Below are positions 16,405 to 25,796 of a DNA stretch of 64,000 nucleotides, piece after piece; within the stretch, counting starts at the first letter, position 1, and each line of letters begins with the position of its first letter. The notes under the pieces were generated by a model that saw only the letters and a list, made by a program, of their open reading frames with translations, was not told the DNA's origin and searched no databases. The position numbers and the translations under genes are program-made. Source of the DNA: DASXKD01 sp963703605 (GTDB lineage Bacteria; Actinomycetota; Actinomycetes; Streptosporangiales; Streptosporangiaceae); assembly GCA_963703605.1 (NCBI GenBank), contig CAVPFC010000040.1, positions 248,001 through 312,000 on the forward strand, given 5' to 3'.

Positions 16405-18123
16405 ATGGTGATCGAGTGGGACGTGCCGGTCGCTATGGACGACGGTGTGGTGCTCCGCGCCGACGTGTTCCGCCCGGACGATCAGCAGCGGCACCCGGTG
16501 ATCCTCACCTACGGCCCGTACGCCAAGGGCCTGGCGTTCCAGGACGGCTACGCGGACCAGTGGCGGATGATGGTCGACGCGCACCCCGACGTCGCCGCGG
16601 GATCCACTAACGAGTACGCCAACTGGGAGGTCGTGGACCCGGAGAAGTGGGTCCCCGACGGCTACGCCTGCGTCCGGGTCGACTCACGCGGCGCGGGCCG
16701 CTCCCCCGGCCTCCTCGACCCGTTCTCGCCCCGGGAGGCCCGGGACCTGTACGAGTGCGTCGAGTGGGCCGGCACGCAGGAGTGGAGCACCGGCAAGGTC
16801 GGCATCAACGGCATCTCCTACTACGCGATGAACGCCTGGCACGCGGCGGGCCTCCAGCCGCCGCACCTCGCCGCGATCTGCGTCTGGGAGGGCGCGGCCG
16901 ACTTCTACCGCGACGGCACCCACCACGGCGGCATCCTGTCGACGTTCATGCGGAACTGGTACGACAAGCAGGTCCTCGTCGTCCAGCACGGGGTCGGCGA
17001 CCGCGGCGCGCGCAGCGCGGTGACCGGCGAGACCGTGGCGGGCCCGGAAACCCTCAGCGAGGCGGAACTCGCCGCGAACCGGGTGGACTTCGGCGCGCTG
17101 ATCGCCGCCCGGCCGCTCGACGGCGAGTTCTACCGGTCCCGGTCGGCCCACTGGGAGAGCATCACGGTGCCGCTGCTGACCGCCGCCAACTGGGGCGGGC
17201 AGGGCCTGCACACCCGGGGCAACTTCGAGGGCTTCACCCGGGCCGCCTCGCCGCGCAAGTGGCTCGAGGTGCACGGCCTGGAGCACTGGACGCACTTCTA
17301 CACCGGCTACGGCCAGGATCTCCAGAAACGGTTCTTCGCCTGCTTCCTGCACGGCGACGAGAGCGCCTGGCGGGACCAGCCTCCCGTTCAGCTACAGGTC
17401 CGGACCCTCGACGGTTTCGTGCCCCGCCCGGAACGCCAGTGGCCGCTGGCCCGGACCCGCTGGACCCGGCTGTACCTGTGGCCGGACTCCGGCGAACTGG
17501 GCACGGGCCCGCCGGGCAGCGAAGGCGGCATCGAGTACCGGGCCGACGGCGAGGGGATCACGTTCACCGCTCCGCCGCAGCGGGAGCAGACGGAGATCAC
17601 CGGGCCGCTGTCGGCGCGGCTCTTCGTGTCCTCGACCGCGACTGACGCGGACCTGTTCTGCGTGCTGCGGGTGCTCGCGCCCGACGGGTCCGACGTCACG
17701 TTCCCCGGCGCGATCGACCCGCACACCCCTGTTGCGCAGGGCTGGCTGCGGGCCTCGCACCGCAAGCTGGATCCGGAGCTGTCCACGCAGTACCAGCCCT
17801 ATCACCCGCACGACGAGATCCAGCCGCTCGTCCCCGGCGAGGTCTACCAGGCTGACGTGGAGATCTGGCCGACCAGCCTGGTCATCCCCGCCGGGTACCG
17901 GATCGCGCTGACCGTGCGCGGCCGCGACTGGGAGGTGCACCGCCCGGACGCCCCGCGGCTGGGTTCGTTCAAGAACGAGATGACCGGCTGCGGGCCGTTC
18001 CTGCACAACGACCCCGTCGACCGGCCGCCGGAACTGACCGGCAGCACGCAGACCCTGTGGGCCGGGCCGGAGCGGCAGTCGTGGCTGCTGCTTCCGGTCA
18101 TCCCGGCCGATGATGGCTCCTGA
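16405..18123 (+). CDS. CocE/NonD-family hydrolase (X-Pro dipeptidyl-peptidase S15-like)
   Basis: The 572-residue enzyme has an alpha/beta-hydrolase core with RVDSRGAGRSPG and the nucleophile region GKVGINGISYYAMNAWHAA, where Ser of GISYYA is the expected nucleophile. The acid and His follow toward residue 290 (LEVHGLEHWTHFY). The C-terminal third is the jelly-roll domain of S15/CocE proteins (LSARLFVSSTATDADLFCVLRV). These act on esters or Xaa-Pro amides, and the substrate here is unknown. The M24 gene begins 38 bases after its stop and is probably co-transcribed. Confidence 0.83.
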   Translation: MVIEWDVPVAMDDGVVLRADVFRPDDQQRHPVILTYGPYAKGLAFQDGYADQWRMMVDAHPDVAAGSTNEYANWEVVDPEKWVPDGYACVRVDSRGAGRSPGLLDPFSPREARDLYECVEWAGTQEWSTGKVGINGISYYAMNAWHAAGLQPPHLAAICVWEGAADFYRDGTHHGGILSTFMRNWYDKQVLVVQHGVGDRGARSAVTGETVAGPETLSEAELAANRVDFGALIAARPLDGEFYRSRSAHWESITVPLLTAANWGGQGLHTRGNFEGFTRAASPRKWLEVHGLEHWTHFYTGYGQDLQKRFFACFLHGDESAWRDQPPVQLQVRTLDGFVPRPERQWPLARTRWTRLYLWPDSGELGTGPPGSEGGIEYRADGEGITFTAPPQREQTEITGPLSARLFVSSTATDADLFCVLRVLAPDGSDVTFPGAIDPHTPVAQGWLRASHRKLDPELSTQYQPYHPHDEIQPLVPGEVYQADVEIWPTSLVIPAGYRIALTVRGRDWEVHRPDAPRLGSFKNEMTGCGPFLHNDPVDRPPELTGSTQTLWAGPERQSWLLLPVIPADDGS

Positions 18124-18161
18124 CCAGCCGCGTTTCGGGTGCGCCTAGGAAGGGCGGGTTG

Positions 18162-19400
18162 ATGAGAGAAGCGTTTGGTGGCCTCAGTACGGACTGGAAA
18201 GAGGGCATCAACTGGCCGGCGGCGCGGCAGTGGCGCCTGACGCGTGCCCGGGAGGCGATGGCCAGGCACGGCCTTGGCGCGCTGCTGCTGATGTACGACG
18301 AAAACATGCGTTACGTCTCCTCGACGTACACGCCGGGCTGGAACCGGCTCAAGCCCGGGCTGCGTTACGTGGTGCTCTGCGAGGGACGGGAGCCGATCGT
18401 CTACGAGCAGGGCGACATCGGCATTCACCTGAAGACGCACAACCCGTGGATCCCGCCGGGCAACATCCGCCACTCCTACTCCTGGATCAAGGGCGCGGCC
18501 GGGCCGGCGTCGGAGAACCAGGTACGGAAGTTCACCGCCGCCCTGGTCAACGACCTGGAGGATGCGGGCGTGCGGGACCGGCCGATCGGCGTGGACTTCA
18601 TCGACCTGAACATGATCACCGCGTTTCAGCGGGCGGGCATCACCTGGGCCGACGGGATGACGCCGATGATGGAGGCCCGCGCCATCAAGAGCCCGGACGA
18701 GCAGAAGGCGCTGCGCATCGTCGGGGCCATCTGCGACACGCTGCACCACCAGTTCACGCAGTTCCTGCGCCCGGGGCTGACCGAGAACGAGGTCGCCGCG
18801 TTCGGCTTCAACTACCTGTACAACATCCCGGGCATGGAGGACGTCGAGGACATCATCGTGTCCTCCGGGCCCAACGCCTGGCCCAACTGGCGCAACTTCT
18901 CCGACCGGATCATCCGCCCCGGCGAGCTGGTGATCATCGACCTGGCCGCGCTGACCTGGAACGGGTTCAAGTCGTGCGTCTACCGGACGTACTGCGTGGG
19001 CGGCCAGCCGACCGACGAGATGAAGCAGTACTACGACACGGCGCACCGGTGGCTGTGGGACGCGATCGAGGTGGTGCGCCCCGGGGTGACCACGCGGGAC
19101 ATCGCGTCGAAGTGGCCGTCCGCGCGGGAGGCATGGGGCTACGAGGAGGAGGACCAGGCGGCCGCGAACCTGTGGGGGCACGGGCTTGGGCTGGCCCAGT
19201 ACGACCGGCCGGTGATATCCCGGATCTGGTCGCTGGACTACCCGGAGGAGATCCGGCCGGGCATGGTGTTCGCGCTGGAGACACAGCATGGGAAGGTGCA
19301 CGAGTTTGGCGTGCGGCTCGAGGAGATGCTGCTGGTGAACGACTCCGGGCACGAACTGCTGTCTACCTACAAGTCGGACGAGATCATCGTGGTCGGTTGA
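18162..19400 (+). CDS. M24-family (creatinase/aminopeptidase P-like) protein with an Asp-to-Cys metal-site change
   Basis: The 412-residue protein has a creatinase-like N-terminal domain (MYDENMRYVSSTY) and a pita-bread C-terminal domain. Of the five M24 metal ligands, the first Asp (VIIDLAAL), the His (GHGLGLAQYD) and two Glu (ALETQHG, RLEEMLL) are visible. The position of the second Asp, usually GDxxRT, reads SCVYRT, so Asp is replaced by Cys. The start at ATG 18162 follows AGGAAGGG. The neighbouring TTG is unlikely. A second protein with the same substitution lies at 32034-33323. Function is unknown, and classical aminopeptidase activity is doubtful. Confidence 0.8.
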   Translation: MREAFGGLSTDWKEGINWPAARQWRLTRAREAMARHGLGALLLMYDENMRYVSSTYTPGWNRLKPGLRYVVLCEGREPIVYEQGDIGIHLKTHNPWIPPGNIRHSYSWIKGAAGPASENQVRKFTAALVNDLEDAGVRDRPIGVDFIDLNMITAFQRAGITWADGMTPMMEARAIKSPDEQKALRIVGAICDTLHHQFTQFLRPGLTENEVAAFGFNYLYNIPGMEDVEDIIVSSGPNAWPNWRNFSDRIIRPGELVIIDLAALTWNGFKSCVYRTYCVGGQPTDEMKQYYDTAHRWLWDAIEVVRPGVTTRDIASKWPSAREAWGYEEEDQAAANLWGHGLGLAQYDRPVISRIWSLDYPEEIRPGMVFALETQHGKVHEFGVRLEEMLLVNDSGHELLSTYKSDEIIVVG

Positions 19401-19408
19401 CGGGCGCC

Positions 19409-20740
19409 ATGTCCCGTCTTGTGCCATTGGCGCGGGTCGCGGCCGGTACAGGTTTGGGGCCTGGCAAGGATGGGGTGGCACCTGGCTCTGAAGGAACGCC
19501 AGGTGCCACCCCAACGCTTGCCTGGCCTGGTTCATGCGGCGCCGTGCTCGCGCCGGGTGAGGTTGGGTTCAAGGCTGCGCGTCTGGGACGCGCACTGCGC
19601 GTTGGGTTGCCGGTTTTGCCGGGATGGGTGGTGCCCGTCTCCGAGAGCCGGCCCGCGTTGAAGGCGGGGGCGTGTGCGGTGCGGGACCTGGGGCTTTCGG
19701 CTGGGCGGGTTGCGGTGCTGGGGCTTCCGGTGGAGCGGGGGCTTGAGGCTGAGCTGCGGGGCGTGGTTGATGGGTTGGGGGGGCGGGTTATTGTTCGGTC
19801 TTCCAGCCCGCTGGAGCGGGATGCGGTGTGGTCGGGTGCGTTCTCCTCGATTACCGGGGTTGGGCGTGATGACGTGGCGGGTGCGGTGCGGAGTTGCTGG
19901 GCGTCTGCCTTTGCATTGGATCCGCTCCGCCGTGCTGAGGCGTGCGGGGTGAGGCTGGAGGGGCTGGAGCTGGCTGTGTTGCTGCAACCCGAGATCAGGC
20001 CGGATGCGGGTGGGGTGGCCTGGACGGAGCCGGGTTCCGGGGCTGGTCCCTTGGTGACGGTGGAGGGGGTTGCTGGGCATCCGGGGGCGTTGCTGTCGGG
20101 GTGGGCCGAGGGGGCCCGGGACGAGGGGCTGGCGGGCCTGATCGGGGCGGGAACCGTGGCGGACGTGGCTGGCCTTGCCGAGGCCGTCTACGCCGAACTC
20201 GGTGATGACCTGATCGAGTGGGCGAGTTGCGACGGGAAGGTCTGGCTGCTTCAGTCCCAGCGCAGCGCGTCCAGCACCGCCCGAGCTGACACGCCTGCCA
20301 CACCGGGCTCACTGACCTCGGAGGCGGCCGGCGGCACGGTGGCCCTCGCCGCTCTGGTCCAGGAGCGCGGTACCCGCGTGCCCGCTCAGCCGGCCGCCCC
20401 AGGCACGGCCGCCGGGCCGCTGCTGGCTTGCCGGCCGCACGAGACGGTGGGGCGTGATTGCCGGGACGCCATCTTGCTGGTGGACCGGCCGGTGCCGGCG
20501 CTGGCCCCGCTGCTGTTCGGCGCGCGGGGGGTGATCGCCCGGTCCGGGGCCCCCGGTTCACACCTTGCCGAGGTGGCCCGCAGCCTGGGCGTCCCGATGG
20601 TGACCGGGTGCCGCGTTGAGGCGGTGACCGGCCCCGATCCCGCGCCCGGCGCCTGGACCGCCGTGCTCAACGGGGGCACCGGCGAGGTGACGCTGCTGGC
20701 CGGGCCGGCCGCCGGACTGGTCAGATCTGCCACGGGATGA
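19409..20740 (+). CDS. PEP synthase/PPDK-type protein with ATP-grasp and phospho-His domains only
   Basis: The protein, up to 443 residues, shows a partial PPDK ATP-binding domain (RVIVRSSSPLERDAVWSGAFSSITG) and a C-terminal swivelling phospho-histidine domain (SGAPGSHLAEVARSLGVPMV, with the His). No PEP/pyruvate-binding barrel follows, so it resembles truncated or rifampicin-phosphotransferase-like relatives rather than full PEP synthase. The first part contains a 16-bp inverted repeat at 19471-19513, so the true start may be GTG 19544 (398 residues). Codon use between about 19,580 and 20,120 is richer in GGG, GGT and GTT than its neighbours. Its 3' end overlaps the convergent GH15 gene by 20 bp. 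Confidence 0.65.
   Translation: MSRLVPLARVAAGTGLGPGKDGVAPGSEGTPGATPTLAWPGSCGAVLAPGEVGFKAARLGRALRVGLPVLPGWVVPVSESRPALKAGACAVRDLGLSAGRVAVLGLPVERGLEAELRGVVDGLGGRVIVRSSSPLERDAVWSGAFSSITGVGRDDVAGAVRSCWASAFALDPLRRAEACGVRLEGLELAVLLQPEIRPDAGGVAWTEPGSGAGPLVTVEGVAGHPGALLSGWAEGARDEGLAGLIGAGTVADVAGLAEAVYAELGDDLIEWASCDGKVWLLQSQRSASSTARADTPATPGSLTSEAAGGTVALAALVQERGTRVPAQPAAPGTAAGPLLACRPHETVGRDCRDAILLVDRPVPALAPLLFGARGVIARSGAPGSHLAEVARSLGVPMVTGCRVEAVTGPDPAPGAWTAVLNGGTGEVTLLAGPAAGLVRSATG
19471..19513. repeat. 16-bp perfect inverted repeat (hairpin)
   Basis: TGGGGTGGCACCTGGC and GCCAGGTGCCACCCCA flank an 11-base loop. It lies shortly after the M24 gene and before GTG 19544. It could act as a terminator or attenuator between the two genes, or be a mobile-type repeat. 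Confidence 0.7.
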
Positions 20741-22715
20741 CGGCGGCCTCACCCTGGAGTACATCCCGGCGCTCGTTCTGCTCATCGCTGATGACGCCCA
20801 TTACCGCGTTGATGAGAGCCAGGTGGGTGAACGCCTGGGGAAAGTTGCCCAGGTGCCGGCCGGAGCGCGGGTCGATCTCCTCCGCGTACAGCTGAAGCGG
20901 GCTGGCGTAGGACAGGACCTTGTCGCACAGGTCGCGGGAGCGGCGCTTCTCGCCGATCATGGCCAGCGCGGATACCAGCCAGAACGTGCAGATCGTGAAC
21001 GTCCCTTCCTCGCCGGGCAGTCCGTCGTGGGTCTCGGCGACCCGGTAGCGCAGGACCAGTCCGTCCTGGGTCAGCTCGTCCGCGATGGCCAGCACGGTCG
21101 CCCGGATCCGCGGGTCCTCGGGTGGCAGGAACCGCAACAGCGGCATCAGCAGCAAGGACGCGTCCAGGGCGGTACTGCCGTAGTGCTGGCAAAAAACGCC
21201 GCGCTCGTCGACGGCGTTGGCGCAGATGTCGGCGTGGATCTCGTCGGCCGCCTTCTGCCACATCCGGGCGGTGTCGTGTTCGTCGCGGAGCCTGGCCAGC
21301 CGGGCGCCGCGGTCCGCGGCGACCCAGCACATCATCTTCGAGGAGGTGAAATGCTGCGGCTCACCGCGGATCTCCCAGATGCCGCGGTCCGGCTCCCGCC
21401 AGTGCTCCAGGGCGTGCTCCACCTGCTGCCGCGCCACCTGCCAGACCCGCTCGTCCAGCCGGTCCCGCGACTTGGTGTGCAGGTACACCGATTCCAGGAC
21501 GGTGCCCCAGACGTCGTTCTGCTGCTGCTGGTAGGCGGCGTTGCCGATGCGCACGGGCCGCGCGTCCTGGTAACCCTGGAGGTGGTCGAGGATCCGTTCG
21601 GTGAGGTCCGCAGTGCCGTCGATGCCGTACACGATCTGGAGGTTGCCGCCATCGCGTTCGGCCAGGTCGGCGATGAACGCGAAGTAGTCGTTGGCCTCCC
21701 AGTCGAAGCCGAGCGTGTACAGGCCCCACAGGGCGAACGTGGCGTCGCGGATCCAGCTGTAGCGGTAGTCCCAGTTCCGCTCGCCGCCCGGGGTTTCCGG
21801 CAGCGACGTGGTCGCGGCCGCGGCGATGGCGCCGGTCGGCGCGAACGTCAGGCCCTTCAACGTGAGCGCGCTCCGGGCGAGGTGGCTGCGCCACCGGTGA
21901 TCGGGGAAGTTGCCCCTGGCCAGCCAGTGCTGCCAGTGGTGCGCCGTCCAGACCAGGCGCTTGTAGGCCTCCTTGTAGGTGCGTGGCGGGATCCGGCGCC
22001 CCCAGGACAGCGCGCAGAACCGGGTGTCGCCCTCCCGCAGCAGGGTCCGCCCGCGGGCGCTCGGCCCCTCGAACCCGAACCGGATGTCCGACGTCAGGGT
22101 CAGCTCAGGGAACCCGTCGCCGGTGGCGACGCCCTGGTGGTAGCCCTCGTCGGGCCGGGACCACCGGGCCCGCAGCACCCCGTAGCCGAACACCGGCTCG
22201 CAGTCGAACGCGAGCTGCACGGCACCCTGCACGCACCGGACCGTGCGCAGCAGGATGTGCTCGGCGTCGTAGTCCGTCGGCGGCCTGACGTGTTTGGTAC
22301 GGTCCGGGTGCTCGTGCCGCCAGGGCCCCATCACCAGGCAGTCGCGGACCACGATCCAGCCCTCGCCGCAGTCCCAGCTGGTCTCCAGCACCATCGTCCC
22401 GGGCAGGTACCGCCGGTCGGCGGGGACCTCGACGTTCTCCGGGCCGAACCTGAAGAAGCCCGCGCCCCGGTCCAGGATCGCCCCGAACACGCTCGGGCAG
22501 TCCATCCTCGGCAGGCACATCCATTCGATCGCGCCGCTCGGCGCCACCAGTGCCGTCGTTTCGCAGTCGGACAGGAAGCCGTAATCGGCGATGGGCGGGT
22601 AGGCGGAGAACTCGCCGGACCTGCCGATCAGCCGCGCGTCGTCCGAGGGTGGATCATCCGGGACAGCGCCCGGCTGCGCGCCCAGCAGAGGCACGCCTTG
22701 CTCGCTATCTGCCAT
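20721..22715 (-). CDS. Glycoside hydrolase family 15 (glucoamylase/trehalase-like)
   Basis: The 664-residue protein has the N-terminal beta-sandwich beginning PPIADYGFLSDCETTALVAPSGAIEWMCLPRMD and the GH15 (alpha/alpha)6 barrel with RNWDYRYSWIRDATFALWGLY and LQIVYGIDG. The C-terminal barrel repeat includes GEEGTFTICTFWLVSAL. Actinobacterial members of this length are often trehalases or alpha-glucosidases, and which one is unclear. No signal peptide is seen, so it is cytoplasmic. It stands alone and converges with the PEP-utilising-type gene. Confidence 0.88.
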   Translation of the reverse strand: MADSEQGVPLLGAQPGAVPDDPPSDDARLIGRSGEFSAYPPIADYGFLSDCETTALVAPSGAIEWMCLPRMDCPSVFGAILDRGAGFFRFGPENVEVPADRRYLPGTMVLETSWDCGEGWIVVRDCLVMGPWRHEHPDRTKHVRPPTDYDAEHILLRTVRCVQGAVQLAFDCEPVFGYGVLRARWSRPDEGYHQGVATGDGFPELTLTSDIRFGFEGPSARGRTLLREGDTRFCALSWGRRIPPRTYKEAYKRLVWTAHHWQHWLARGNFPDHRWRSHLARSALTLKGLTFAPTGAIAAAATTSLPETPGGERNWDYRYSWIRDATFALWGLYTLGFDWEANDYFAFIADLAERDGGNLQIVYGIDGTADLTERILDHLQGYQDARPVRIGNAAYQQQQNDVWGTVLESVYLHTKSRDRLDERVWQVARQQVEHALEHWREPDRGIWEIRGEPQHFTSSKMMCWVAADRGARLARLRDEHDTARMWQKAADEIHADICANAVDERGVFCQHYGSTALDASLLLMPLLRFLPPEDPRIRATVLAIADELTQDGLVLRYRVAETHDGLPGEEGTFTICTFWLVSALAMIGEKRRSRDLCDKVLSYASPLQLYAEEIDPRSGRHLGNFPQAFTHLALINAVMGVISDEQNERRDVLQGEAAVIPWQI

Positions 22716-22874
22716 TGCGTTCCCGCTTTCTCCGCCTATCCGATTGTTACCCCTTGGGCCTGCGGGTACTTCCGCAGTTCAGGCACGATCCAACGGGCGG
22801 CCGCACCGGCCGCCGGCGCCTGCTATGTCCACTACCGGGCAGCATGATCGTCCGGATACCGGCATGGGCTATAT

Positions 22875-22890
22875 GTACATACGTGTGTAC
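22875..22890. promoter_or_regulatory. Imperfect palindrome upstream of the small GntR gene
   Basis: GTACATACGTGTGTAC is a near-palindrome with two mismatched pairs, about 50 bases upstream of the GntR-type start. It may be an autoregulatory operator. This is inference from position only. Confidence 0.3.
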
Positions 22891-22942
22891 TCGGGTGAAC
22901 CCTGACAATCACGTGATCACACGGGCAGTGGAGTGTCTGCAC

Positions 22943-23170
22943 GTGGTCGATCACGACTCCCCTCTTCCCCTGCACGAACAGCTGGCGACGCTGCTGCGAG
23001 ACCAGATCAGCGCCGGTACGCTGCGGCGCCGGGTGCCGTCGATACTGAGCCTCGCGCAGGAACACGGTGTCAGCCACCGTACGGCAGCGCGCGCGCTCAC
23101 CACGCTCAAGGACGAAGGCTTGATCATCCCCGTCCGAGGCAAGGGGTTTTACGTCACACAGACGCCGTAG
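22943..23170 (+). CDS. Small GntR-type winged-helix regulator without effector domain
   Basis: The 75-residue product (from GTG 22943; GTG 22928 is also possible) consists almost wholly of a GntR winged helix: PLHEQLATLLRDQISAGTL, LAQEHGVSHRTAARALTTL, GLIIPVRGKGFYV. It has no ligand-binding domain. Such minimal GntR proteins are frequent in actinomycete chromosomes and integrative elements. It is isolated from neighbours, with palindromic sequence upstream. Confidence 0.65.
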   Translation: MVDHDSPLPLHEQLATLLRDQISAGTLRRRVPSILSLAQEHGVSHRTAARALTTLKDEGLIIPVRGKGFYVTQTP

Positions 23171-23388
23171 TGACACCGGACGCCGTGGTGACGGACACCG
23201 GGGCCGAAACGCCCTGAGCCACACCCCGCCATACCGGCCCCTCAAATCGGCGAAGAAAGTTTCTGACGGCCCCGCCGTGCACCCCGAAACTGTCAGACGG
23301 GCCGCGTACTATCGAACTAGATTTCGATCCTTGCCTCTCAGGGCCGAGGCGGGAGACCAAGCGGCAAGTGGACGGGAGGTGATCGAGC

Positions 23389-25357
23389 ATGGGCGACGGC
23401 CAGCGGCAGGGACCCGGCCAGGGGCGGGGCGAGCCGGCCAGCGTGACTCAGGCGCTGGGCCTGCTGCACCAGGCCCTCGATCACCTGGCCGCCGCCGACG
23501 CCGCGTCCCTGCCGTCCAGCGTCCAGGCGGCGGTGCTGCGCGGCCTGGAGCAGGCCGCGGGCAAACAGGTCGCGGCGCGGTCGCGGGTGCTGGCCGCGTT
23601 CGCCGGCCAGGCCGCCTACGAGGCCGACGGGCAGCGCACCGCCCGGGCCTGGCTGGCCTGGCAAACCCGCGTCACCACCGGCGCCGCCGCCGGCGCGGTC
23701 GGCTGGGCCCGGCGCCTGGCCTGCCACCCGGTCATCGGCGACCGCCCTGGCCGCCGGGGACCTGTCCGAATCCTGGGCCCGCCAAGTCTGCGCGTGGACC
23801 GACCGCCTCCCCCCCGCCCGCCAAGACACCGCCGATGAGATCCTGGCCGCCGCCGCCCGCGCCGGGGCAGACCTGCCCGGGCTCGGCGGCCTGGCGCAGG
23901 AAATGTACGAACGCGCCCACCACGACCGCGGTGACGGTGTCCCGGACGGGTTCGGCGGCCGGGCGGTGTTCCTGGGCACCACCCTCGGCGGCGCCGGCCG
24001 GCTGACCGGCGACCTGACCGCGGGGTGCGCCGCCGCGCTGTCGGCGGTGCTGGAGTCGTTAGGCAAACGCGCCGGCCCCGAAGACATCCGCTCCGCCGCC
24101 CAGCGCCGCCACGACGCCCTGGAGGAGGCCTGCCGGCGCCTGATCGCCGCCGGCATGCTCCCCGGCCGCGCCGGGCAGCCCACCCAGATCCAGCTCCACA
24201 TGACCTTGTCCCAGCTACGCGAACCTGCCCGGCGCGTCGGCCGCCGAGGCGGCGTGGGCGGCAGCCCGGGCAGCCCAGAGCGGCTGGGTCACCGGCCCCG
24301 ACGCCGAAGCCGCCGCGTGCGACGCCACCGTGGTCCCGATCGTCACCGGCCACCTCGACCCCACCGCCCTGGACCACCTCACCGACATCTACCTGACCAC
24401 CCACACCCACTGCCCGGCCGCGCCGAGCGCCCCAGCCACCCACGACGGCACCGGCCGGAGCCGGCCGGCACCGGCCGAGGCGGGCCCGGCGGGCCACCCC
24501 GGCGGGGCAGCGGGCCAGCCGGGCAGGAGCAGGCGGGCCGGGCGCGGCGGCGGCAGGCGAAGCACGCGGGAGCGGCACTGACGGCGCGGCGAGACGGGAG
24601 GGCGGCGCGGCGCAGAGGCGCGAGGCAGTGGGCGAGCCGGCCACTACCGGCGGCGCGGCGCCCGGCACCGCGCGGGGCGGCGTCGGCGGCGCCACGGACC
24701 ACGCGGGCGCCTGCGGCCAGCCGAGTGCGGCGCGGACGCGCGTGGGTCGGCGGCGAGACCGGCCCGGCACGCTCGGCGGGCCGGCCGACCAGGCGGCGCC
24801 GGGGCCGCCGGTGAGCGAAACCGGGCGGCCGACGGCGCGGCCGGGCGGGTGCGGGTGCCGGCGCGGCCGGTGTGACTGCCCGCCCGCGCCGCCACCATCG
24901 CCCGAACCGCTCAGCCCGCAGACCCGGGCCCGGCTGCGCCGGGCGCTGCTCGCCCTGGCCACCGACACCCTGTCCGGCCCTGGCGGCCTCGCCGCCCACC
25001 TGCGCGCCGGGCTGGACGGGCCGCTGGCCGCGGTCAGCCTGCCCGCTGGACATCGGCCCCGCCACCGAAACCATCCCCGCCCACCTGCGCCGGGCCGTCA
25101 CCACCCGCCACCCGCACTGCGCCTTCCCCGGCTGCACCCAGCCGGCCAGCGTCTGCGACATCCACCACATCATCGCCCGCTCCCGCGGCGGCCCCACCGC
25201 CCTGCACAACCTGGTCACTTTGTGCACCTTCCACCACAAGATCGCCGTGCACCGGTGGGGCTGGCACCTGCGCCTCAACACCGACGGCACCACCACCGCC
25301 ACCGGCCCCGGCGGCCAAGCCCTGCACAGCCACAGCCCACCCAGCCAAGCCGCCTAA
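23389..25357 (+). pseudogene. DUF222/13E12-type HNH endonuclease gene, broken by four +1 frameshifts
   Basis: ATG 23389 follows GGGAGGTG. The DUF222 part starts VTQALGLLHQALDHLAAADAA, shifts frame near 23750 into LAAGDLSESWARQVCAWTD, again near 24220 into GASAAEAAWAAARAAQ, again inside a low-complexity Gly/Arg/Pro linker near 24,550, and near 25,045 into LDIGPATETIPAHLRRAV. The C-terminal HNH domain is complete (CAFPGC, CDIHHIIARSRGG, HNLVTLCTFHHK). Each shift equals one extra base, and the corrected length is about 654 codons. This actinobacterial repeat family is common, often multi-copy, and of uncertain role. It may be a real pseudogene or a poorly resolved assembly. Confidence 0.75.
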
Positions 25358-25410
25358 CGAACGGCCAGGACCGCGGGGCGTATGCGGGTGCCAGCCCGGG
25401 CCGCGCCCAC

Positions 25411-25782
25411 GCAGCGATGGCCCTGTGGGTGAAAAGCGGGCCTAGCGTCACCCACACCCACCACCCGACCCACGCGCCTCGGGCCGACGGCGCGCACCAC
25501 CAGCGGTGTCCGGCCAGCCCGCGGTCACCCGGGGGGCCATCGCCGCTCCGCAGGGGCCGCCGCCCGCCCGCGCCAGGCCATCGCCGAGTCCGAGCCGGGC
25601 CGTCCCCAGGTCCCAGCCGAGGCCATCGCAGCGATGGCCCTGGGGGTGAAAAGCGGGCCTAGCGTCACCCACGCCCACCACCAGACCCACGCGCCTCGGG
25701 CCGACGGCGCGAACCACCAGCGGTGTCCTGCCAGCCCGCGGTCACCCGGGGGGCCATCGCCCGTCCGCAGGGCCCGTCGCCA
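25411..25782. repeat. Direct duplication of about 150 bp in a gene-free stretch
   Basis: Two copies start at 25411 and 25628 (offset 217) with GCAGCGATGGCCCTG, run through GTGAAAAGCGGGCCTAGCG and GCGGTCACCCGGGGGGCCAT, and differ at a scatter of positions. They fill most of the non-coding gap 25358-25796 between the HNH gene and the SHOCT protein. Each copy contains GGGTGA and TCACCC about 15 bases apart, which could pair. No gene is supported here. Confidence 0.75.
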
Positions 25783-25796
25783 GGCTGGGCGGACCG

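Noticed and set aside
18230..19400. A long ORF in another frame over the M24 gene joined to the PPDK-like gene
   Set aside because: The M24 frame has conserved motifs. The other frame is Arg/Gly/Ala-rich shadow sequence until 19409.
23389..25357. Programmed +1 frameshifting in the HNH gene
   Set aside because: Four shifts at unrelated sites without a common slippery motif are better explained by sequence errors or decay.
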